Below, one piece after another: positions 1-4,655 of a DNA stretch of 6,903 nucleotides. The DNA is from Deltaproteobacteria bacterium (GTDB lineage: Bacteria; Desulfobacterota; Desulfobulbia; Desulfobulbales; BM004). Within the stretch, counting starts at the first letter, position 1. Each line of letters begins with the position of its first letter. The stretch lies in contig JAFDCC010000038.1 in the NCBI GenBank assembly GCA_019312985.1, positions 1 to 6,903 of the forward strand. The letters run 5' to 3'. Made by a program: the position numbers and the translations under genes. The notes beneath the pieces were generated by a model that saw only the letters and a list, made by a program, of their open reading frames with translations, ran no database searches and was not told the origin of the DNA.

Positions 1-227
1 GTCTCCGCGTCGGTTTCATAGGTGATAATATCCTTGTCGTACACCTTGCTCGGTATGCCGTTGACAGTCTTGTTCTGGATGTCGACCTTCAGGTAAATGA
101 CCTGGACCATGCTGTTGAAGTTCAAATCTTCCCGCAACCAGCAGACAACGGCAATTTCCTCTGCAAGGGTTTGCGCCGCTGGAATCAGGAACATGAAAAC
201 AAGGAGTGCGAGGCCGGTTTTTTTCAT
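1..227 (-). CDS. Secreted protein of unknown function, N-terminal part (runs off left edge)
   Basis: This reading frame is open from an ATG at 225-227 to the left edge, giving 75 codons and no stop. The first 22 residues form a clear Sec signal peptide: a basic MKK start, the hydrophobic core GLALLVFMFLIP, and a likely cleavage after AAQTLA. The mature part starts EEIAVVCWLRED and continues with short alternating hydrophobic stretches that could be beta strands (MVQVIYLKVDIQ). I do not recognise the family. The ATG at 227 has no clear Shine-Dalgarno sequence. An in-frame ATG at 273-275 follows a GGGGG run at very short spacing and would add 16 residues (MKSRRIAFTTNYIFFT). I prefer the shorter form because it gives a canonical signal peptide. 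The C-terminal part lies outside the window, so function and final length are unknown. Confidence 0.72.
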   Translation of the reverse strand, partial: MKKTGLALLVFMFLIPAAQTLAEEIAVVCWLREDLNFNSMVQVIYLKVDIQNKTVNGIPSKVYDKDIITYETDAE

Positions 228-259
228 GGTGAAAAAAATATAATTGGTGGTAAAGGCTA

Positions 260-295
260 TTCGCCTGCTTTTCATATCCCCCGGGTTCAGGCGAA
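260..295 (-). promoter_or_regulatory. Leader segment with competing inverted repeats
   Basis: TTCGCCTG at 260-267 and CAGGCGAA at 288-295 are perfect 8-bp inverted repeats 20 bases apart. The same CAGGCGAA also lies inside a local hairpin, GGTTC-AGGC-GAACC at 284-297, so the two structures could not form together. In the minus-strand transcript this lies between the candidate promoter and the start codon, where it could affect translation. No known riboswitch class is recognised and the effect is speculative. Confidence 0.2.
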
Positions 296-337
296 CCTGT
301 TCAACCGCGGACTTTATGCGGTTTACACACTCTTCTT

Positions 338-366
338 ACTATAATCAAACTGCCGCAAATCCCCAA
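338..366 (-). promoter_or_regulatory. Candidate sigma70-like promoter for the left-edge secreted protein
   Basis: Read on the minus strand there is TTGGGG (361-366), a 17-base spacer, then TATAGT (338-343). The -10 box matches the consensus at five of six positions, but the -35 box at only three. Transcription would start near 331 and leave a leader of about 100 bases before the ATG at 227. This is a pattern match only. Confidence 0.3.
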
Positions 367-450
367 ATATTTCCGGTGATATATTGAAGCAACACGGAAG
401 AACGGGGAAAATGGTGTGCGGCAGAAGGCGTGCCAAACCCCAGAAAACAG

Positions 451-487
451 TGCTCGCATACCCCTGTTGCAGGCGGGTATGCGAGCA
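451..487 (-). terminator. Strong 13-bp hairpin, possible terminator
   Basis: TGCTCGCATACCC (451-463) and GGGTATGCGAGCA (475-487) are perfect inverted repeats around an 11-base loop. Outside them, GAAAACA (443-449) can pair with TGTTTC (495-500) with one bulge, past an asymmetric internal loop. Read on the minus strand the stem is followed by CTGTTTTCTGG, a short interrupted T tract, so it could end transcription coming from nosL about 200 bases upstream. The imperfect T tract keeps confidence moderate. An RNA-stabilising hairpin or a protein-binding palindrome are alternatives. Confidence 0.45.
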
Positions 488-590
488 GCAATATTGTTTC
501 GGTTGCGGCGTATTTTCACAGCAGGAAAGGTCGGATTCAGGGGCTGATGGTCTCCCCGCATTCTGCCGGTCTTTTGTTTGGTTACGGTCA

Positions 591-624
591 GCAGTCCCTG
601 CCGGGCCGGACCAGCAGGGACTGC
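591..624 (-). terminator. Perfect 11-bp hairpin downstream of nosL
   Basis: GCAGTCCCTGC (591-601) and GCAGGGACTGC (614-624) are perfect inverted repeats with a GC-rich 12-base loop. The stem begins 58 bases after the nosL stop codon. On the minus strand it is followed by TGACCGTAACC, which is not a T tract, so it is not a textbook intrinsic terminator. It may protect the 3' end of the mRNA or act in tandem with the hairpin at 451-487. Confidence 0.45.
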
Positions 625-682
625 AATTTATTCTGCCCTGCCCTAAGGATTTACGGGATGCGCACACCCCTGCTGCCAACAA

Positions 683-1288
683 CTACATCTGCATCTGCTT
701 CGTGCCGTGCTTCATTTTCATACCGCCCATCCCCATACCCTTGAGAACCTCGGGGGTGATATCGGCGTACTGCATCATGACGCCCCCCGACTCCTGGTGG
801 AATTTCCTGGCCGCCCCACTGTCGGCAAAGGGTATCAGTTCCTTGCCCATGGGCCCCATCATGTCGCTGCCGACCACGTAGTGGGCATCAACAGCATTGA
901 TCCATGCCCCGCTGTCAAAGTCTTTTACCCATACGACCAGCACATCGTCAGCGGAGTGGGTCTTGTCAAAATTATCCATGGCCATGAGAAAGTTGAACAT
1001 ACACTTGCACCCGTCAAAGGATGTCATACTGCCGTCCTTGAAAATAATCTGCGACTGCCAGCGCGGGTAATTGGCCGGAAACATGCCGCACTTGCCGCAG
1101 GAAACATCTGCGGGAATCTCCATGGGCGCCTGGCTCGCGACCTGGCCTGATGCGGCTGCCGGCGCCTGTTCGGCCCCCTTTTTTTCCACTGCCGCACAGC
1201 CAAGTCCTGCTGCCAGCAGAAGCACGAGGCTCCACCGGAAAAATAGTGCAAGGTGGTTTCCCGCTCCTTTTGATGTAGCCATTTTCAT
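683..1288 (-). CDS. nosL: NosL-family copper-binding lipoprotein with Met-rich tail
   Basis: This is a 201-residue protein of the NosL family, outer or periplasmic lipoproteins that bind Cu(I) and deliver copper, best known from nitrous oxide reductase maturation. The N-terminus is a signal peptide (hydrophobic core about 15-30) ending in a lipobox-like AAGLGC, with Cys31 the likely lipidated residue. A low-complexity Ala/Gln/Gly linker (about 32-60) follows. The core shows the family motif C64-GKC-GM69, then FKDG, then FDGCKC (Cys94, Cys96), the VKDFDSGAWINAVDAHYV block, and SDMMGPMG with Met143, Met144 and Met147. The tail from about 184 carries six Met and one His, a plausible extra copper site. 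The frame is open upstream to 1429, but an AGAGGGGG ribosome site sits just before ATG 1286-1288, and the signal peptide starts there. An ATG two codons later (1282) is nearly as good. It lies 219 bases downstream of regA on the same strand, and its copper client is not in the window. Confidence 0.88.
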   Translation of the reverse strand: MKMATSKGAGNHLALFFRWSLVLLLAAGLGCAAVEKKGAEQAPAAASGQVASQAPMEIPADVSCGKCGMFPANYPRWQSQIIFKDGSMTSFDGCKCMFNFLMAMDNFDKTHSADDVLVVWVKDFDSGAWINAVDAHYVVGSDMMGPMGKELIPFADSGAARKFHQESGGVMMQYADITPEVLKGMGMGGMKMKHGTKQMQM

Positions 1289-1332
1289 TTCCCCCTCTTT
1301 GGTAAAATTTTTCTTCCACAAGGCGTGCGCCT

Positions 1333-1360
1333 CATATCTGTTTCGGCTTTCGATTTGTAA
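1333..1360 (-). promoter_or_regulatory. Weak candidate promoter for nosL
   Basis: On the minus strand TTACAA (1355-1360), a 16-base spacer and GATATG (1333-1338) precede nosL. The match is poor, especially at -10, as expected for a promoter that needs an activator. If real, the palindrome at 1382-1400 would be centred near -65, a usual position for activation. Read-through from regBA is an alternative source of nosL mRNA, since I see no clear terminator after regA. Confidence 0.25.
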
Positions 1361-1381
1361 CACTGAAAAAAAGATCTGCAC

Positions 1382-1400
1382 ATGCGGCAAATTGTCGCAT
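1382..1400 (-). promoter_or_regulatory. Predicted RegA/PrrA-type operator upstream of nosL
   Basis: ATGCGGCAAATTGTCGCAT is a 19-bp palindrome with a single mismatched pair. It contains GCGGC-N5-GTCGC at 1384-1398, which fits the GCGNC...GNCGC half-site pattern described for response regulators of the RegA/PrrA/ActR/RegR family. Its centre lies about 103 bases before the nosL start codon and just downstream of the gene for a regulator of exactly that family. The sequence match is direct; binding is inferred. Confidence 0.6.
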
Positions 1401-1507
1401 TGGAAGAAGGAAGCCATATCCCTTGACACCGGCAGGGCTTTCTCTGTGGATGGTCTATGCGGAAGCGCGGGGAAATAGCGGCATTGCCCGGCAGCAGGCA
1501 GCAGCAG

Positions 1508-2041
1508 TTACTTTTTGGGTGCGTACTTGTAGAGTTTTCGCTGCAGGGTTCGTCGGTGGATGCCAAGCCGCTGAGCCGCGGCAGTAATATTGTTGTCACA
1601 GTCGTTAAGGACCCGCTGGATATGCTCCCATTCGGCCCGTGCCAGCGAAGGGGCCTCAAACTCCTGCTTTTCGCCAGCCTCAGTGGCAGTGGCCCCCTTT
1701 TCAAAGGCACTCAGAATATCGTCGACATCAACCGGCTTCGGCAGGTAGTAATGGGCCCCGAGTTTTACCGCCTCGGTGGCGGTGGCAATGCTTCCATAGC
1801 CGGTCAGGACGACAATCTTGAGCCCGGGCTGCAGCTCCCGGGCCTCTCGCAGCAGGTCAAGGCCGCTTTTTCCAGGCATCTTCAAGTCTACGAGGACCCA
1901 GGCGGGGCGGTTCTCTCTTATCTTCTCCAGGGCCTCGTCAACGTTTGCGGCCTGCAGCACGGTATACCCCCTATTGACAAGCGCCCTCGCCAGGCGGCTT
2001 CTGAAATGTTCCTCATCATCAACGAGTAGTATGCTCTGCAT
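1508..2041 (-). CDS. regA: RegA/PrrA/ActR-family redox response regulator
   Basis: This is a 177-residue response regulator, the usual length for RegA/PrrA/ActR. Receiver domain 1-115: acidic pair Asp8/Asp9, phospho-acceptor Asp52 in LVDLKMPG, Thr80 in VVLTGYGSIATATEAVK (a block typical of this family) and Lys102 in LPKPVD. A short linker (about 116-131) precedes the DNA-binding part, which has WEHIQRVL and a Fis-type helix-turn-helix at about 151-171 with the near-invariant HRRTLQRKL. The family activates or represses genes for respiration, electron transport and carbon and nitrogen use in response to redox state. The start is firm: GGAGG lies 7 bases before the ATG. It begins 41 bases after the regB stop, so the two are surely co-transcribed. 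There is no central AAA+ domain, so it is not a sigma54 activator. Confidence 0.95.
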   Translation of the reverse strand: MQSILLVDDEEHFRSRLARALVNRGYTVLQAANVDEALEKIRENRPAWVLVDLKMPGKSGLDLLREARELQPGLKIVVLTGYGSIATATEAVKLGAHYYLPKPVDVDDILSAFEKGATATEAGEKQEFEAPSLARAEWEHIQRVLNDCDNNITAAAQRLGIHRRTLQRKLYKYAPKK

Positions 2042-2082
2042 AAAAAATCCTCCGCAGTCCTGTTATCAGCCTGCTGGTACCG

Positions 2083-3477
2083 TTAGTCCGGCTCGATATG
2101 CGCCAGCGGCAGGCTGATTGTCACCGTCGTTCCTGCAGATTTTTCCGAAACAATTGTAAGGCCGCCGCCAAACTGTTTGGCAAAATTCTGTGCCAGAAAG
2201 AGGCCGAGGCCAAGGCCTTTCCCCTCCTCTTTCGTGGTAAAAAAAGGCTCAACAGCCCTTTTCCTGGTGGCTGCATCCATGCCTGCTCCGCGGTCCGAAA
2301 CCTGGAAATAAAAAAAGGCCGCATCGTGAAAACATTTCAACAACACCGGCGAACCGGGCGGTGAAGCATCAAGGCCGTTTTTCAGCAACCCCTTCAGGGT
2401 GCGGACAAGGGTCCTGAGCGGTGCGAGGAGGAACATTTCAGGCACCTGGTCCTCTGTCCTGATCCGGGCCTGGTCTGCGGCAGAAAACTGGTTCACTGTC
2501 TGTTCAATTATATATCTAATCGCATACTTTTTCAAAGGTTCCCCGAGGTGCTTGCCGGCATCGGCCGCCATCTGGTAGAGGATGTCCTTGCAGATCCGCA
2601 CCTGGTCCTTTATGAGCCGAGCATCATCAATGACATCCTGGCCGGCCCGGCCGCTCTGCAGCTGGTGCAGCATCTCCCCTGCGGCAACGGCAATGGTTGA
2701 AAGGGGAGTGGAAAACTCATGGGCCGCACCGGCGGAAAGCGTTGCAAGCGAGGCAAGCCGTTCACTCCTCGCCTTCTCCTCTTCGAGGCTGACGAGGGTC
2801 TGCTGGTGCTCGGCCAGGGCCGCCTGGATCCGCCCCACAAAAAACACAATGAAAAAAGCGGTAATGGCAAAGGCCAAAAGCATACCCTTGAGGTGCAGCT
2901 TCATGTGGTCGGAAAGCAGGGCATATTCGGTAAGGGCGCTATGACAGGTTTCCTGGATCTCCTCCCCCCCGATAAAGCCGCCAGGCAAGATGAGCGGCAG
3001 CTGGCCCAGGACCTCAGCCGGCACCAGAAAAAATGAACTGTAGCAGAGTACCGTAAAAACCGTCAGGCTCCAGGACCAGTTGGGCCGCATCAGCACCGCA
3101 CCGAGAACTATGTGGACGAGGTAGAGAAAGGTGAAGGGGTTCATCGGCCCGCCGGTATAATAGAGCAGGGCCGTCAGAAAGATTATATCAAGAAACATGA
3201 CAAGGCCGAAAAGCCATTCCGGGAAAATCTTTTCCCGGCGGTACAGGAAGAAGAAAAAGAGGTTACTGGCGGCTTCGAAAACGAGAATCGTAGAAACAAA
3301 AACAATGGGAATGGCAATTTTGAGGTAACCGTAGGCGACAAGGATCAACAGCGCCTGGCATAAGAGTGCCCCCCAGCGGAGGTGCAAAAGCCATGAGAAC
3401 GCAATATTCGCGGTTGTCTCACTTACCGGCCAGACCGATATCGGGTACCTTTTCAGTGCCAACCTGCTGCTTCCCAT
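2083..3477 (-). CDS. regB: RegB/PrrB-family redox sensor histidine kinase
   Basis: This is a 464-residue membrane sensor kinase, partner of the adjacent RegA. About six hydrophobic segments occupy residues 28-50, 52-79, 88-107, 114-130, 136-153 and 197-215. GGPMNPF (109-115) matches the GGxxNPF heptapeptide linked to ubiquinone sensing in RegB. After a short coiled region (216-243) comes the H-box with His253 in AAHEFSTPLSTI. Cys296 in VRICKDIL sits where RegB has its redox-active cysteine. The ATPase domain has an N-box (LLKNGLDAS, Asn367), a G1 box DRGAGM (395-400), PFFTTK (411-416) and a G2 box GKGLGLGLF (419-427), so the catalytic set is complete. Between the fifth and sixth segments a loop of about 43 residues contains a Cys178-His179 pair. 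The ATG at 3477 has no Shine-Dalgarno sequence, so the exact start is less certain than the identity. Confidence 0.93.
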   Translation of the reverse strand: MGSSRLALKRYPISVWPVSETTANIAFSWLLHLRWGALLCQALLILVAYGYLKIAIPIVFVSTILVFEAASNLFFFFLYRREKIFPEWLFGLVMFLDIIFLTALLYYTGGPMNPFTFLYLVHIVLGAVLMRPNWSWSLTVFTVLCYSSFFLVPAEVLGQLPLILPGGFIGGEEIQETCHSALTEYALLSDHMKLHLKGMLLAFAITAFFIVFFVGRIQAALAEHQQTLVSLEEEKARSERLASLATLSAGAAHEFSTPLSTIAVAAGEMLHQLQSGRAGQDVIDDARLIKDQVRICKDILYQMAADAGKHLGEPLKKYAIRYIIEQTVNQFSAADQARIRTEDQVPEMFLLAPLRTLVRTLKGLLKNGLDASPPGSPVLLKCFHDAAFFYFQVSDRGAGMDAATRKRAVEPFFTTKEEGKGLGLGLFLAQNFAKQFGGGLTIVSEKSAGTTVTISLPLAHIEPD

Positions 3478-3500
3478 AAAGATTTAACTACTGGCTACAG

Positions 3501-3527
3501 ATTTCTGCCCCTGACAGTTACAGAAAT
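3501..3527. promoter_or_regulatory. Inverted repeat ATTTCTG-N13-CAGAAAT in the regB leader
   Basis: ATTTCTG (3501-3507) and CAGAAAT (3521-3527) are perfect 7-bp inverted repeats, with a small CTGACAG palindrome between them. The upper arm overlaps the candidate -10 box of regB, a usual place for an operator. It does not resemble the GCGNC/GNCGC RegA pattern, so another regulator or an mRNA hairpin is more likely. Confidence 0.25.
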
Positions 3528-3551
3528 ATCAACACCGGTGGGAATTGTCAA
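3523..3551 (-). promoter_or_regulatory. Candidate sigma70-like promoter for regBA
   Basis: On the minus strand a perfect TTGACA (-35, 3546-3551) is followed after 17 bases by TATTTC (3523-3528), which matches three of six -10 positions. The predicted transcript would begin about 40 bases before the regB start. The strong -35 and ideal spacing make this the best regB promoter candidate in the gap. Confidence 0.45.
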
Positions 3552-3573
3552 ATACTCTCGGTCCTGCTGTAAA
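3545..3573 (+). promoter_or_regulatory. Candidate sigma70-like promoter for the isomerase-like gene
   Basis: TTGTCA (3545-3550), exactly 17 bases, then TGTAAA (3568-3573): five of six -35 and four of six -10 positions match. Its -35 box covers five of the six bases of the minus-strand TTGACA of regB. The predicted leader to the ATG at 3663 would be about 80 bases. Confidence 0.4.
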
Positions 3574-3662
3574 CCGACCCGCTTCGACCCCTCTTTTCCA
3601 AAAACAGGGTTTTGAAAAAATCAACTCGTCTTTGCCTTCTGTTCGCGGTAGCATAGTCTCCC

Positions 3663-4466
3663 ATGAAAACCGATCTCTCCCACATTATATCTCGGTGCTT
3701 TGTCAACATCCCCTTTGCTGATTTTGCCCGGTACGAAGATTTTGTTTCCCGCTACCGCATCAACCCGGAAATAGGCCTTGACGGTGACATTCTCTACACC
3801 GCCACCCGGAAGGACTTTCTGGCACGGGCCCGTTTTTTACGGGAGCGGGACCTGCAGTGCACCCTGCACGCCCCCTTTCATGACATGCTGCCCGGCGCCG
3901 CGGACCGGGTCATCCTTGCCGCAACAAGAAAAAAGCTCAAACGCTGCTTTGACCTCATAAAAATATTCAAGCCCCGTTCCATCGTCTGTCACCTCGGCTA
4001 CCTTGACTGTGTCCACGGTTATGACCTGGAGCGCTGGCTGGCAACCTCTCTGGAAACCTGGCGCCATCTGCTTATTGTGGCGGCAGAACAGGAAGTGGAG
4101 GTGATGTTCGAAAACACCTATGAGCAGGGCCCGGCTGTCCACAGGGTGCTCCTCGATGCCCTCGATTCCCCTTTCGCCGGCTTTTGTCTCGATACGGGCC
4201 ACATCCTGGCCTTTGCCGGGACCCCCCTTCACGAATGGCTGGAAATCCTGGGCGACAGGCTTCGCCAGCTCCATCTCCACGACAACCACGGCGGCCGGGA
4301 CGAGCACCTGCCCCTGGGGAAAGGCGACTTTGATTTTCCCGGTCTTTTTTCCTCCCTTGCGGCACGGGCGATCAGGCCCATTATCACCCTGGAACCCCGC
4401 AGTGAAGAGGACCTGTGGGAGAGCCTTATTGCACTTGACAGATTTTCCATATTCGACCATAAATGA
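3663..4466 (+). CDS. Sugar phosphate isomerase/epimerase-type TIM-barrel metalloprotein
   Basis: This is a complete 267-residue protein of the xylose-isomerase-like TIM-barrel superfamily (AP_endonuc_2 fold), which includes sugar isomerases, epimerases and endonuclease IV. It has no signal peptide, so it is cytoplasmic. Visible metal-ligand candidates at strand ends are His69 (TLHAPF), His110 (VCHLGY), Glu150 (MFENT), Asp177 and His180 (CLDTGH), His204/His206 (LHLHDN), Asp213 and His215 (RDEHLPLGKGD) and Glu244 (ITLEP). These follow the order of the ligands in endonuclease IV, but the HDN...GRDEHLPLGKG stretch is more like the isomerase/epimerase branch. The substrate cannot be read from the sequence. 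The start is constrained: an in-frame TAG lies at 3654-3656, six bases before the ATG, and no Shine-Dalgarno sequence is apparent. It is divergent from regB and lies 189 bases ahead of dnaE on the same strand, which tells little about its role. Confidence 0.85.
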   Translation: MKTDLSHIISRCFVNIPFADFARYEDFVSRYRINPEIGLDGDILYTATRKDFLARARFLRERDLQCTLHAPFHDMLPGAADRVILAATRKKLKRCFDLIKIFKPRSIVCHLGYLDCVHGYDLERWLATSLETWRHLLIVAAEQEVEVMFENTYEQGPAVHRVLLDALDSPFAGFCLDTGHILAFAGTPLHEWLEILGDRLRQLHLHDNHGGRDEHLPLGKGDFDFPGLFSSLAARAIRPIITLEPRSEEDLWESLIALDRFSIFDHK

Positions 4467-4489
4467 GCCTGGGAAACAGAACTTTTGCC

Positions 4490-4509
4490 ATCACCTGCCG
4501 CTTGGTGAT
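4490..4509 (+). terminator. Weak hairpin after the isomerase-like gene
   Basis: ATCACC (4490-4495) and GGTGAT (4504-4509) form a 6-bp stem with an 8-base loop, 23 bases after the stop codon, followed by CTTCCCTTGAATCTCTTG. The stem is short and the downstream T content is interrupted, so termination here is doubtful. Confidence 0.2.
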
Positions 4510-4655
4510 CTTCCCTTGAATCTCTTGCTGTTCCGGTAATTTCTGGTTTTCTTTCCTCGAAAATTTCCAGGGCAGAATTGCACAAGGCCAATGGTCCATG
4601 TTCAGTACATGTGCCCACAACCCTTCAACCCCGCAACAACACCGATAGAAACGCC

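Larger units (their letters stand above)
228..682. other. 455-base intergenic stretch without a convincing gene
   Basis: Several open frames exist on both strands, but none has a ribosome binding site, a signal peptide or a recognisable domain, and those reaching past 682 run antisense to the NosL gene. What it does hold is a candidate promoter and leader for the left gene (about 228-366), a perfect 13-bp inverted repeat at 451-487 and a perfect 11-bp inverted repeat at 591-624. It also has a 6-bp inverted repeat AACCGC/GCGGTT at 303-323. A small RNA gene cannot be excluded. Confidence 0.55.

Noticed and set aside
301..682. Minus-strand open frames of 86 and 119 codons in the intergenic stretch
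   Set aside because: They read straight through both perfect hairpins, overlap each other in different frames, and show no signal peptide, domain or Shine-Dalgarno sequence.
384..881. Plus-strand open frames (165 and 104 codons) starting in the non-coding stretch
   Set aside because: Their 3' parts run antisense to the conserved NosL core, the sequences look random with many Pro, Arg and Ser residues, and no ribosome site is seen.
1289..1429. N-terminal extension of NosL to the upstream ATG at 1429
   Set aside because: The extra 47 residues are polar, would bury the lipoprotein signal peptide and would run through the RegA-like palindrome. The strong AGAGGGGG ribosome site points to 1288 or 1282.
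1289..1507. Possible sigma54 (-24/-12) promoter for nosL
   Set aside because: I looked for GG-N10-GC on the minus strand of this gap and found no acceptable match. RegA also lacks the AAA+ domain that a sigma54 promoter would require of its activator.
1491..1507. GCAG-rich run just after the regA stop codon
   Set aside because: It is a short low-complexity stretch of imperfect units, too short to call a repeat element.
1457..2029. Plus-strand open frame of 190 codons across regA
   Set aside because: It is antisense to a well-defined response regulator and has no ribosome site or domain of its own.
3837..4460. Minus-strand open frame of 207 codons under the isomerase-like gene
   Set aside because: It is antisense to a protein with a full set of ordered metal-ligand motifs and has no features of its own.
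4543..4570. Bulged inverted repeat CTGGTTTTC/GAAAA-TTT-CCAG before dnaE
   Set aside because: It needs a 3-base bulge, is A/T-rich and has no T tract, so chance is the simpler explanation.
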